Part shown: positions 1 to 12,800 of the stretch, one piece after another
Layout of the letters: the number at the start of each line of letters is the position of its first letter
Position numbering within the stretch: the first letter of the stretch is position 1
Assembly (NCBI GenBank): GCA_964035545.1
Contig: OZ037769.1
Span: 17,365,633 to 17,429,632 of the forward strand
Length of the DNA stretch: 64,000 nucleotides
Source: Bugula neritina
Taxonomy: Eukaryota; Bryozoa; Gymnolaemata; Cheilostomatida; Bugulidae
Direction of reading: 5' to 3'
Translations under genes and position numbers: made by a program
Notes under the pieces: generated by a model
Seen by the model: the letters and a program-made list of their open reading frames with translations, nothing else
Told to the model about the DNA's origin: nothing
Database searches by the model: none

Positions 1-67
1 GGTTAGTAACTGGTCTAAACCTCTCATGATTTTGTTCCTGGCTCCATACGCACCTGGTGGAAGTATA

Positions 68-672
68 TCGTATCATATATGTGTGATACTTATGATATGT
101 GTAATACTTATGATATGTGTAATACTTATGATATGTGTAATACTTATGATATGTAATACTTATGATGTGTAATACTTATGATATGTAATACTTATGATAT
201 GTGTAATACTTATGATATGTGTAATACTTATGATGTGTGTAATACTTATGATATGTAATACTTATGATGTGTAATACTTATGATATGTAATAGCTATGAT
301 ATGTGTAATACTTATGATATGTGATACTTATGATATGTGTAATACTTATGATGTGTGATACTTATGATATGTAATACTTATGATATGTAATACTTATGAT
401 ATGTGATACTTATGATATGTGATACTTATGATATGTGTAATACTTATGATATGTGTAATACTTATGATATGTAATACTTATGATATGTAATACTTATGAT
501 ATGTGATACTTATGATATGTGATACTTATGATATGTGTAATACTTATGATATGTAATACTTATGATATGTGTAATACTTATGATATGTAATACTTATGAT
601 ATGTGATACTTATGATATGTGTAATACTTATGATATGTAATACTTATGATATGTGTAATACTTATGATGTAT
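68..672. repeat. Minisatellite, 15-18 bp unit, WDSUB1 intron
   Basis: About 35 tandem copies built on TATGATATGTGTAATACT with a shorter form lacking GT. Copies differ by two-base length steps, so it is a mixed-length array. It lies in the intron after the SAM exon. Confidence 0.95.
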
Positions 673-859
673 ATATTACTGATAGGAAGTACGAATGATT
701 TATCCATTCATAATGACAGAATAAGTTACTGATCAGAGTCGTCACACCAATATACATAGAAAATATTCCCTAAAGCTTTCTACATCAAAAAGCTAAACTG
801 TGATTGCGTCAGTTTCCGTAGAGCCTACACGGTAGGGGTGGGAGAGCTCGCCAACCTAC

Positions 860-3800
860 CAACGCCAATCTCCGTCTCCAGCACCTCTTTAGTCAGATGC
901 TGCAGTTCGCTGCCGTCTATGTCGTGCTGCCGGAAACTGCCGGTATGTTTACCCAGTCCGAGACTGCTCAGCCAGTGGCAGACGTCCTCTACAGACCATG
1001 TGGTCAGGTCAGCTGCAGGAGCCAATGGCTGGCTGGTCCCATGACTCACAGTGACTGCTGATTGGCTGGAAGTTAGTGTGTCTGTTTGCTGATTGGCTGG
1101 TTGGCCCAACTGAATGAGGTTAGGGGTCACACCTGCAGGAGATAGGAAGAGTTAATAGGCGAGAGTTGGTACAGACAGGGGGGGGGAGAGACAATACTTA
1201 GAGCATGTATTATAAACATGAGAAAATGTATAAACAGTATCTCCGTTGATAACAAATATACACTGAGAATTTCTATCTATTCCACTTTAAATTGCTTTGC
1301 TTTCACCTGATTCTTGTTCCTGTTCAGTTGGCAGAGAAAAAGAAAATCGAATACATAGAGAAGTTCAAGGATTATGATTCAATAAACAGGCAGTAAATGG
1401 GGTGTAAACAGGTTAATGACTAACAACATACCATTATTCACCAGCTTTTATATTATAATGGTATGTTAGAGCAGTTGGCAGTTGCTATGGCAACACATCT
1501 TTATTATTATTTATTGCAGTTGAAGATCAGTCAAGGAAATACATGACACAGTAGAGTATAGGGTGAGCATAGCAAGCAACAGGACTGAGAGAGAGAGAGT
1601 TGGTGCTAAGTGAGTTAGGTGAGTTATGTACAGCTTTCATAGGTGTAGCTTTGTAACGACACACCTGATACAGAGGTGGCATTGCGATGGTACACATGAT
1701 ATAAAGGTGATAAGGTAGTGTTACGGTGATACATACAGAGATGGAAATATACCTGATAATACCACATCAATTATTCTCCAATTATTTCAAGTCAACTATG
1801 TTGCCTGAACAACATTTTTCGAGGAGCAAATATTTTCAGGATAAGTCATCTTTAACATGTGATAACTTCTTAAATATATGACATGGCACTGCATTTACAC
1901 AAGAGAGTTATGTTTCTACAATGACCACAAGTTTTATCCATTATCCGTCTTATTGATTTGCGATCATGGCTGAATTGAATGGCTGAATAGGTGATTGTCT
2001 TTACTCAAAGCACTTTTTACCCTGCCCTATTCAGCCTTTATAAATATTATATGCTGCTGTTGTTATGCTTTAGTTGGCCTGTAACTTGATCTGTGGCTGT
2101 AAGCAATTGTCACGTGACAGTGCGGGTACATGACTATAAGTTAATAAGTACCAGCACAATATGACCCTCTGGTCCATATGTTACGCACCAGCAGTGGGAC
2201 TTGAGATCAATTCACACAAATGTTACAGCTCAGACTAGTTTATATCTAACGGCATTATTATAAAGGTTAGTATTTCAAGTCTGTTGTATTGAGAAATGTC
2301 AGTGTATAGAGATTGTCATCTACTAGGGTTGTAGTGTCTGTGTAGTAATTAGCTGCATGTTATATCTCTACACTGTCTCCTCATACTTGTACATGTCTTG
2401 GATTTACTTCTTTCAGTTCACCAGACTGAGCTGAGGAGTGAGCAGTTGAGTGCCATCTACAGCGTGAAAGTAGACAGTGGACAGGCAGCAGTGGAAAGGC
2501 GGTGGCAGCAGAGCTAGCAGTGTGCTCTGCGATGTTAAAGAGTCTAACTAGTAATGTCACCTATAAATAAATTCAACCAGTTAGTCACGGTTGAGATAAT
2601 CACCTTTCTCTTCTGCTTCACTATTCCGATTATTCAGTTCGCCGTACAAGACCTCCTCTACGTGAAACTCTGTCTCCAGAACGAGAACACCACCGACAGT
2701 CTGTGTCACGATAGACAATGGATAAACAAACACAAAGAAACCGAAGGGAAGACATCTTTGTGGATCATGTATATCAACATCGCTATCGTAATACCTGCCA
2801 TCATTTCTTCCATATTCCAGGGAAGCTATATTGACAGGTTCGGCTTCAGTTTGCCAACACGTCTACCACTGGTTGGAATCACCATAGCCTGTGGGGTGTC
2901 AGCAATTGTAGCCTTGACAAACGTGCGGCACGAGCTCCTTATTGTAGGCATGGTCTTGATGGGGGCGTGCGGACACACCCCCGCCTTTATGATGGCGGCA
3001 AATGCGTATGTAGTGAAAGACGCAAGTGGTGAGAAAAATAAGACACTACGCCTAGCCATAGTTGGCTCGTGTCTTGCCATAGGCATATCTGCGGGGACAG
3101 CCGTGATTGGACCAATCTCAGACCATCTAGGACTATACTGGGTGTTTCTGATTGGTCTGTTTAGTTCATTACTAGCTCTACTAGACAGTGTGCTGAGAGT
3201 GAGACCTCCGAGACATCAGCCACCAGCACCACATGGCAAACACTTTCTCACTAAACTGAAGGAAACGTTTGAACTACGGACCATGAAATCCTACATCAAG
3301 GTGATGACTAGAAGTAGAGAACATTCCAGAAGGTTACACATGCATCTGATGACTCTAGTATTTGTGATCTCCTTCTGTGCCCTCATAGGGGTGGTGGACG
3401 TGGAGTTCTTGTACCTAACAAAGGAGAAAGGCTTCACCACCACCCAGGCTAGTATATTCATGAGTGTAGCCATGCTGCTCATGTTCTTTGGTAAAACTCT
3501 CGGTACGTATGTACTTAGCTCCAAACTCGGACTGAATCTCATTTACATAACAATGATTGGCTCCCTCAGTGCAGTAATAAACTATACCGGCTTTTCATTG
3601 GCTAACTCTTTCGCAGCTCTGTGGGCCTCAAATGTGTTCAAAATGTTCAGTGGCTTGAACTCAGTAATGACAAGATCGTACGTGAGTGGATGCGTGGAGA
3701 TGAACGAGCAAGGAACCATTATTTCATTCATGTCGGTCACGGAGGCCATATTCAAACTGATAGCATCGTTTGTGTTCAACGGACTATACCCACTTACGCT

Positions 3801-6800
3801 GACAACGTGGCCGGGAGCCATGTTCATGGTGGCAGCAGTGCTGTGTGTCAGCGGAATACCTGTACTCGGCTTCATCAGGTGGCATGAGCTGGGAACAGGT
3901 GCTAAGTACGTCATAATGAGTGAAGACGGGCAGATGATGGTGGATGATAACTCCAACTCCAAGTCTGATTCCAACTCAAAGTCTGACGATATTGAAATAC
4001 AAACTTTGTAGAGTACTAGCACTGCTAGTAGTAGTACTGTTAGTATTAGTACTGATAGTATTAGTACTGTTAGTATTAGTACTGTTAGTATTAGTACTGT
4101 TAGTATTAGTACTGTTAGTAGTAGTACTGTTAGTAGTAGTACTGTTAGTATTAGCACTGCTAGTATTAGTACTGTGAGTATTAGTACTCATAATACTAGT
4201 GGTATTAGTACTAGTACTGTTAGTATTAGTACTGTTAGTACTAGTACTGTTAGTATTAGTACTGTTGGTATTAGTACTGTTAGTATTAGTACTGTTGGTA
4301 TTAGTACTGTTAGTATTAGTACTGTTAGTACTAGTACTGTTAGTATTAGTACTGTTGGTATTAGTACTGTTAGTATTAGTACTGTTAGTACTAGTACTCA
4401 CACTAGTAAGTACTCGGATTACAAATACTATTATCACTGAACTCTCAAAGAATAAACTGAAATATAGATGTGTTAGTTAAATCTTGAAATACTCACCTCT
4501 GAGGTTGAGGGTGTCGGTGATCCCCCACACCTTTACTGTCCTGTCACAGGAACACGTGTATATCTGCTTGTCGTCTGCGCTGAATGCCAAACTGTTGATG
4601 AAACTGCAAGATATTCACAGGAAATCTTAGAGTAGAGTTAGCATAGTCTCTAAGAGATAACTCGTAATATATGAACTTGTTTATAATTAGAATCTCTCTA
4701 TTTATGTGCTTATTCATGTCCTTTATATCAGAGATACTGTTTTATATCAGAGAAACTGTTTTATATCAGAGATACTGTTTTATATCAGAGCGAATATTTT
4801 TGTAACAAACCATAAAAATATTGATGAAAAACATAAACCCGTGAAATACATTCCTCCACTGCTCAGGAAAAAGATACTATTAAGGGAACAGTAGAGTTGG
4901 TGTAGCATTTGTTACTATAACTACACTATAATATATTACCTCAGTAGCCAAAGAGCCAGCTGTTACATTATGACATGCTACAAACTGATAGTATTGACTT
5001 CAGCTGAGAGGTGCAAGTATATACAACATATCGTGTGTAAGACTAAACACAGTGCTACACAATACAACTGGTAGGGGGGGGGGGGTATGTAGGGGTGGAT
5101 ATGTAGGGGAGGGAGAGGGGGATACGTAGGGGTGGATGTGTAGGAGGGGAGGGGGATACGTAGGGGTGGATATGTAGGGGTGGATATGTAGGGGAGGGAG
5201 AGGGGGATATGTAGGGGTGGATATGTAGGGGAGGGAGAGGGGGATATGTAGGGGTGGATATGTAGGGAGGGAGAGGGGGATACATAGGTTATCATCTCAA
5301 CTTATACAACTAATACAAAGCAGCAAAAGTGACACAAAATGCTGCCTGTCGCATATAGCGGAGGACCAATAGTGATAGTTGAACATGTACGGGGCGTGGA
5401 GCACCCCTCTCCCTCCCAACTCGCTGTGTTCTACTGACTCCACGGAATATAGAAAAGCAGAGCAGTACAGAAGAGATAAGAAAATTTCAAGTGGTCTTCG
5501 ATAGTAGAATTAGTTGTGTAACAGAGAAGTTATTCCCCCTTGACAATACTAGTGTGCCTAGTCATATGCAAACCTTTGATCTACGTGAATGTTTGTAAGG
5601 TTCTCAGTCTAAACACAGCATAGAGTAGTCTAGACTTACCTAGTGTGAGCCTCTACGTTCACAAAGATACATTCACCATCCTGGATAAAATAGACATCAT
5701 TGTGAGTATATGATAGAATAGACATCATTGTGAGTATATGATAGAATAGACATCATTGAGTATATGATAGTATAGAGATCATTGTGAGTATATGATAGAA
5801 TAGACATCATTGTGAGTATATGATAGTATAGATATCATTGTGAGTATATGATAGTATAGACATCATTGTGAGTATATGATAGTATAGATATAATGTAGAG
5901 AACACAACTTCAACTAGTAGAGTGATGCAGGTTAATATTTATAACTTTAATCAAAGAGCAGAAAACTGCCTCAAACACTGCAGAATGCTCTATTTAATGC
6001 GCAAAATATAATATATTTTAGCACAGTATACTAGAAATATGGGAATGCATACATATTAAATGAGCAATTTCCTCATGTGAAATCAGGATAACAGGTAGAT
6101 AAACAGGTGAAATCAGGATAACAGGTAGATAAACAGGTGAAATCAGGATAACAGGTAGATAAACAGGTGAAATCAGGGTAACAGGTAGATGAACAGGTGA
6201 AATCAGGATAACAGGTAGATGAACATGTGAAATAATTGACATGCTGAGTTGAATAAAGGAATGATTCAAGTGTGTGGGTGTGCTAGTCATCAGGGAGTAG
6301 TGATGGTGATACCCGTTGGACAGTGAGTGAGACTGAGTGAGTACAGAGTGAGTAGTGAGAGAGAAGTGACTGAGACTGAGAGAGAGAGTGAGACTGAGAG
6401 AGAGTGAGACTGAGAGAGAGTGAGACTGAGAGAGAGTGAGACTGAGAGAGAGTGAGACTGAGAGAGAGTGAGACTGAGAGAGAGTGGGACTGTACCCACC
6501 ATATTCCACAGACGCACAGTGAAATCTCCCCCACAGCTAGCCAGAGTCTCTCCGGTACTGTTATACTTGACGCAGTAGACGGGCCCCGTGTGTCCCACTA
6601 AAGTGTTGAGCTTACTCAGTCTAGGGGAAGTGACATCATCGTAGGAGATGCTCCAGATGTGTATGAGACAATCGGCACCTCCAGACACGAACTGCACCCC
6701 GTCATTGCTCTCGCCTGTGAGAGGTAGACATAACTCTACATACACATGTGAATCTACTCGACTCAGCTGGTCTTATCTAAATGAAATCTGCAGCAGAAAC

Positions 6801-9800
6801 TATCAATAGTCAAACTGCTTACCTGGTTTTCCCTTGTATTTGGGTGATATCTGCAGGAATTGTGTTCCCATCTCATGCGCTGTCATCTGCACGGCAGCGG
6901 GTTTGTTGGAGAGGTACTGGGCATTCCACACCCTGATGTCTCCAGTCACACTGTGACCTGACAGCAGCCAGTGGGTGTCGGGAGTGAAGCAGAGGGCGAG
7001 TATGGTCTCATCGTCATTTACACTCATAGTCCTAGAATATACACTCATAGTCCTAGAATATACACTCATAGTCCTAGAATATACACTCATAGTCCTAGAA
7101 TATACACACTCATAGTCCTAGAATATACACTCATAGTCCTAGAATATACATTCATAGTCCTAGAATATACATTCATAGTCCTAGAATATACACTCATAGT
7201 CCTAGAATATACACTCATAGTCCTAGAATATACACTCATAGTCCTAGAATATACACTCATAGTCCTAGAATATACATTCATAGTCGTAGAATATACACTC
7301 ATAGTCCTAGAATATACACACTCATAGTCCTAGAATATACATTCATAGTCGTAGAATATACACTCATAGTCCTAGAATATACACTCATAGTCCTAGAGTA
7401 TACACAGTATACTAGAGTATACACAGTACTTGAGAGTCTTGTAGCTGTCCATCTCCATGATAGCGATGGTGCCGTCACACGCCCCGAAAGCTGCCAGATG
7501 ATCGTAGCCTGAGAGACAGGCTGCTCTCATTCCCACGTCACTCGGCTGCTGGTGGTACGCCAACAACCGCCCCGTCTGTGTGTCCACCACCGAGGCCTAC
7601 AGGTAATATACTGATATAATATACTGATAGAATATACTGATATAATATACTGTGTAATATACTGATATAATATACTGATATAATATACTAATATAATATA
7701 CTGTATAATATACTGTATAATATACTGTGTAATATACTGTATAATATACTGTATAATATACTGATATAATATACTGATATAATATACTGTATAATATACT
7801 GTGTAATATACTGTATAATATACTGTGTAATATACTGTGTAATATACTGTATAATATACTGATATAATATACTGATATAATATACTGTATAATATACTGT
7901 ATAATATACTGATATAATATACCGTATAATATACTGTATAATATACTGTATAATATACTGATATAATATACTGATACAATATACTGACATATAGTATTGA
8001 GAGAGTGTACCTTGCCGTCCATTGACGTAGCGACAAGACGACTTCCATCAGAGGTGAGAGCGCAGTGTATGACATGGTATTTGTGTATCTGTAGAGGGCT
8101 GTACGATTTCTCCGTGTAATCAGGGCCATTGAACACTCGGATTATCTGTTTGTATATACAGTATATACAGTATGTGTGTAAGTATATACAGTATGTGTGT
8201 AAGTATATACAGTAGGTGTGTAAGTATATACAGTATATGTGACCAGTCGCGACAAAACCGGGGATGTGGCGGCGTTTATAAAGTGTAGTAAATGAAGGTT
8301 TAATTTGGATATACTTAAATTTGAAATTAATTTTCAGTTTTTAGGTTTTGAACTTTTCTAATACAAAAAAATCCAAGGATTTCAAAAATCATACTTTCGC
8401 AAGCATTTGATGATTCCTTCAGCTTCAAAATTGCATTTAAAGTTGGTAACTAAGGCATTCAATTTTTTAAATGGTGAAAAATTTGCGAAGTTATCAAATG
8501 AAGAAAGAAGACAATTTTAGTCATTTTCATAGCGTGAGATCTTGCAAATTTATTTTTTATCAAATGAATTTAGCTTACACCTCTTTCTTCGCATTGTCAG
8601 AAGCATCGTATTTAAAATCGCAGGCTAGTTTTAGTTTTTCATCGTGCTCCACCCAAAGTTAGCTTTTAAGTTACAGAGCTGTTTTGCCCTTTGGTGATAA
8701 ATGCTAAACTTAATTTTTATCTTTAGCGTTCAAGCTTAAAAATCACAACAATACAGGTAATTATACTTAAAACCATCCTTTACGCTATTAACTTAGAATT
8801 GTTGCCAGGATTATTTGTAGTTATCAATTTATTTATATTCATACTATCACTAGGACTGGAGTATGTCTATTCTTATTCTATACTAGTAACTATTTCAATG
8901 ACTCTCACTATGACTCACAGTTTGAGGTACGGTTACTCATAATGATAATCATAATGAATATTATTCATGATTTACTGGTACAGGTATTTGGCAGTAAAAC
9001 TAAATGTAGCTCATCAATATTAATAGTATAACTATAAGTAATAATTAATAATTATAAATTCACTATTTGAGTCTGACTCTGAGTTTCACCTTCGGTCCTA
9101 AAACTTGATACTTATAGTATTATATTTATTAATTTATTCTATAGTTGATATTTAAATTTACTTTGGACTTATTCTTAGTAACTTTTAGCCCCTGTCTTAG
9201 ATTTTGTGAATACAGTTACTGATTACTATTACTATTAGTATTACTATTAGTATTAACGTTAGGCCTACTAGTCAAGCTACCGTTTCCTTTTGTGATTTTC
9301 AAATTAGCTCAAAGTTTGATTTAAAATATAATGATAAAATCTTTATCACATTATGCAGGCTTACAGTTACTGTCAAAACTCAATTGGTAATCCTATTTAT
9401 ATTGATAAAAGCATCACCTATAACCAAATTGAAATGGTAAATGTGATTAAATGTAAAGGAGTATAATGATGAAATATTAATGTGAGTTCATATTGATTCT
9501 ATAGTTGACTGACTTAGTTCTTCAGTAAGTTACTTTTAGTCTTATTTAGTGAATAGTAACACTAACTGAATGCATAAATAGTCTAAACTTTTTAATTTTA
9601 TTATAAAGGATGAGCAAAAGTTTATTCATATTTTAAAGTAATTTATTGAATTCAAATTGATTTCATAGTAAATGTCTTTAATATATTCAGTTGCATTTAG
9701 CTAGCTTTTTTACTCAATTAAATGCCTGAGTGGTTAATAGTTATCGAAAGACATTGCTTCAAAATTGCCAATTGCAGATATGCTAGATATTCAAGTGCAT

Positions 9801-12800
9801 AATGTGTAATTTTACTGATAATACTATGTTAATATAGAATAATACGATATTCTGTACATTTTAGAAAGTGGGCTTATGAGAACATTAGAGTGAAGACTTA
9901 TACCTACACAACTCTACTACCTATCAATCTAACACTCCTAATGTAAACACTCTGAATTTTGGCTTGCAAGGTTATGGCTTGTGCTTATTTCATTCATAAA
10001 AAGGTTTGCAGTCTTTTAATGATGTGCTTAAAAATTTTCAACAATTTTTTTTATTTAAATTGTTCTGTTTAAATGTTGATAAAATGCAGGATAACAATTA
10101 ACTGCTGCCATAATAGTACCACAAGACTGTTTAACCAACTAATTTTTTATAATATAACTGCGTATAGTTTCTAATCAAGCTACCGTTTTCTTTTGTTATT
10201 TAAAAAAGTCAACATTGTACTTGCAGCTCTGAAATAGACAATAGATGGGTAGATTGGCAGAATAGATGTCAAGTAGCGGCATCTATAATTGCTAGAAAAT
10301 CAGCTGATGATAGTGATGAAGCTTTTGCCACATACATGATGTTATGTGTCCATACTCTGTAAACTCATATTATGAAGACCAAGGAAGTAGAAAGATGAAA
10401 AGTGCCTTTTTTGCAAAAACCGTAGAAGCTACCTAATTTTCTTTTCTTGATAAGAGTTAATTCAAGCATAATGGTTGTATCCAGGCTCGATTTGTTACTG
10501 CATTTAATTACTTTTTTTAAAATAATGTATTTGATGTTTTAAATGTGAATATTAATGCCTAATAAAACTCAAAAGTTCTAATCGCTGATTTTATGTTTAT
10601 ATTTTCAACATCAATTGCTAAATTTAATTGCCGTTAGAGATTATAAAGATATTTATGAATGAATCTCGAATGATCTCATAATAGTCAAATGATTTTCTCA
10701 TAAGTGTTCTAATCATTAAGCAATAACTATGAAACAGCACAGCTCAATAGCTGCAGTTTGATATATTACACAATATATTAGAGGAGAGGAAGATATTCAA
10801 TGTATAACAGGAAGCAGCTGCCATTTTGTTTTATATGACTTCCTGCTAACTTAGATGCCCAATTTAAATATCTCAACACACAAATTTGCTGAAACATCCT
10901 CCTCTTTGCTGGAATTGTTGAACCTTTCAATCATTAAACAAAGTAAAAAGCAAATTGACAAATAAATTAGACAAAAAGTTTGGCGGCCATATTTGACCTA
11001 ATTTTATGTTGAGGCAGCATGAAATTTAGTTTAACAGAAAGCCCAAACTTTCACAATTATTTTGGTACCAAATTTGTCACTATTCCTATTATACAAAGAC
11101 CCGTTGCTAAGGCTTGTAAATTGTAAACAAATAATTCTCAATTTATTCTAGAGTTGCCAACTTAAACTCGATTTTCTCGAAACAGTAATTTAGAAATTCT
11201 AAAAACGTTAAAGTTTTTAAATACTGATATCTCGAGTTCTATTTATGCTAGAGACTTCAAATAAAGTGCAAAATGTTCAAAAAAGTCTGCTCTATCACTC
11301 TATAGTAATAACTAAGTTTTCAACATTTTATATACATCCCTTGCTTTGTGGTGCCAGGTCACATATGTGTGTAAGTATGTATACAGTATATACAGTATAT
11401 GTGTGTAAGTATGTATACAGTATATACAGTATGTGTGTAAGTATATACAGTATGTGTGTAAGTATATACAGCATGTGTGTAAGTATATACAGTATGTGTG
11501 TAAGTATGTACAGTATGTGTGTAAGTATATACAGTATGTGTGTAAGTATATACAGTATGTGTGTAAGTGTATACAGTATGTGTGTAAGTATATACAGTAT
11601 GTGTGTAAGTATATACAGTAGGTGTGTAAGTGTATACAGTATGTGTGTAAGTATATACAGTATGTGTGTAAGTATATACAGTATGTGTGTAAGTGTATAC
11701 AGTGTGTGTGTAAGTATAGCTAACAGTATATACAGTATGTGTGTAAGTATATACAGTATGTGTGTAAGTATGTATACAGTATATACAGCATGTGTGTAAG
11801 TATATACAGTATGTGTGTAAGTATGTACAGTATGTGTGTAAGTATATACAGTATGTGTGTAAGTATATACAGTATGTGTGTAAGTGTATACAGTGTGTGC
11901 GTAAGTATATACAGTATGTGTGTAAGTATATACAGTATGTGTGTAAGTGTATACAGTATGTGTGTAAGTATATACAGTATGTGTGTAAGTGTATACAGTA
12001 TGTGTGTAAGTATATACAGTATGTGTGTAAGTATATACAGTATGTGTGTAAGTATATACAGTAGGTGTGTAAGTGTATACAGTATGTGTGTAAGTATATA
12101 CAGTATGTGTGTAAGTATATACAGTATGTGTGTAAGTGTATACAGTGTGTGTGTAAGTATAGCTAACAGTATATACAGTATGTGTGTAAGTATATACAGT
12201 ATGTGTGTAAGTATATACAGTATGTGTGTAAGTATATACAGTATGTGTGTAAGTATATACAGTATGTGTGTAAGTGTATACAGTGTGTGCGTAAGTATAG
12301 CTAACAGTATATACAGTATGTGTGTAACTTGTACAATTAACAGCAAACGCTTTCTCAACTTCTAATAACTTTTAAATTGTTACATTAATTTAAATATTCA
12401 AGGTTTGACTAGTGAAGTTGAGAGGTACAACTGGTAATCATCAGTGAAACTCTACTAAAGTTGGAAACTTTATAAAACTTTTATATTCAAGGTTTGCTGC
12501 AGCTTTACATGCCATAACTGGTACCAGAGTATTATATCAGTAGTTGCTGCTGCTGCTGCCTTGTATAGACTGGAATATTACATGACATCATGTTACACAA
12601 CACTATTTAATTAATTGACACAACATTACATCAATTTGTACAGTTCAACATCAAGAATTATTGATTGGAATTCATTTTATAGAATCTAGTAATATACACT
12701 GGTGTGTAGTAATATACAGTGTAGGTGTAGTAATATACAGTGATGTGTAGTAATATACAGTGGTGTGTAGTAATATACAGTGAGGTGTAGTAATATATAC

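Noticed and set aside
3582-4480. Ser/Thr/Asn and Leu/Val repeat frames on both strands
   Set aside because: Product of the 15-bp array in the SLC46 3' UTR.
11245-12365. Tyr/Cys/Val-Ser repeat frames
   Set aside because: Minisatellite translation in the WDSUB1 intron.
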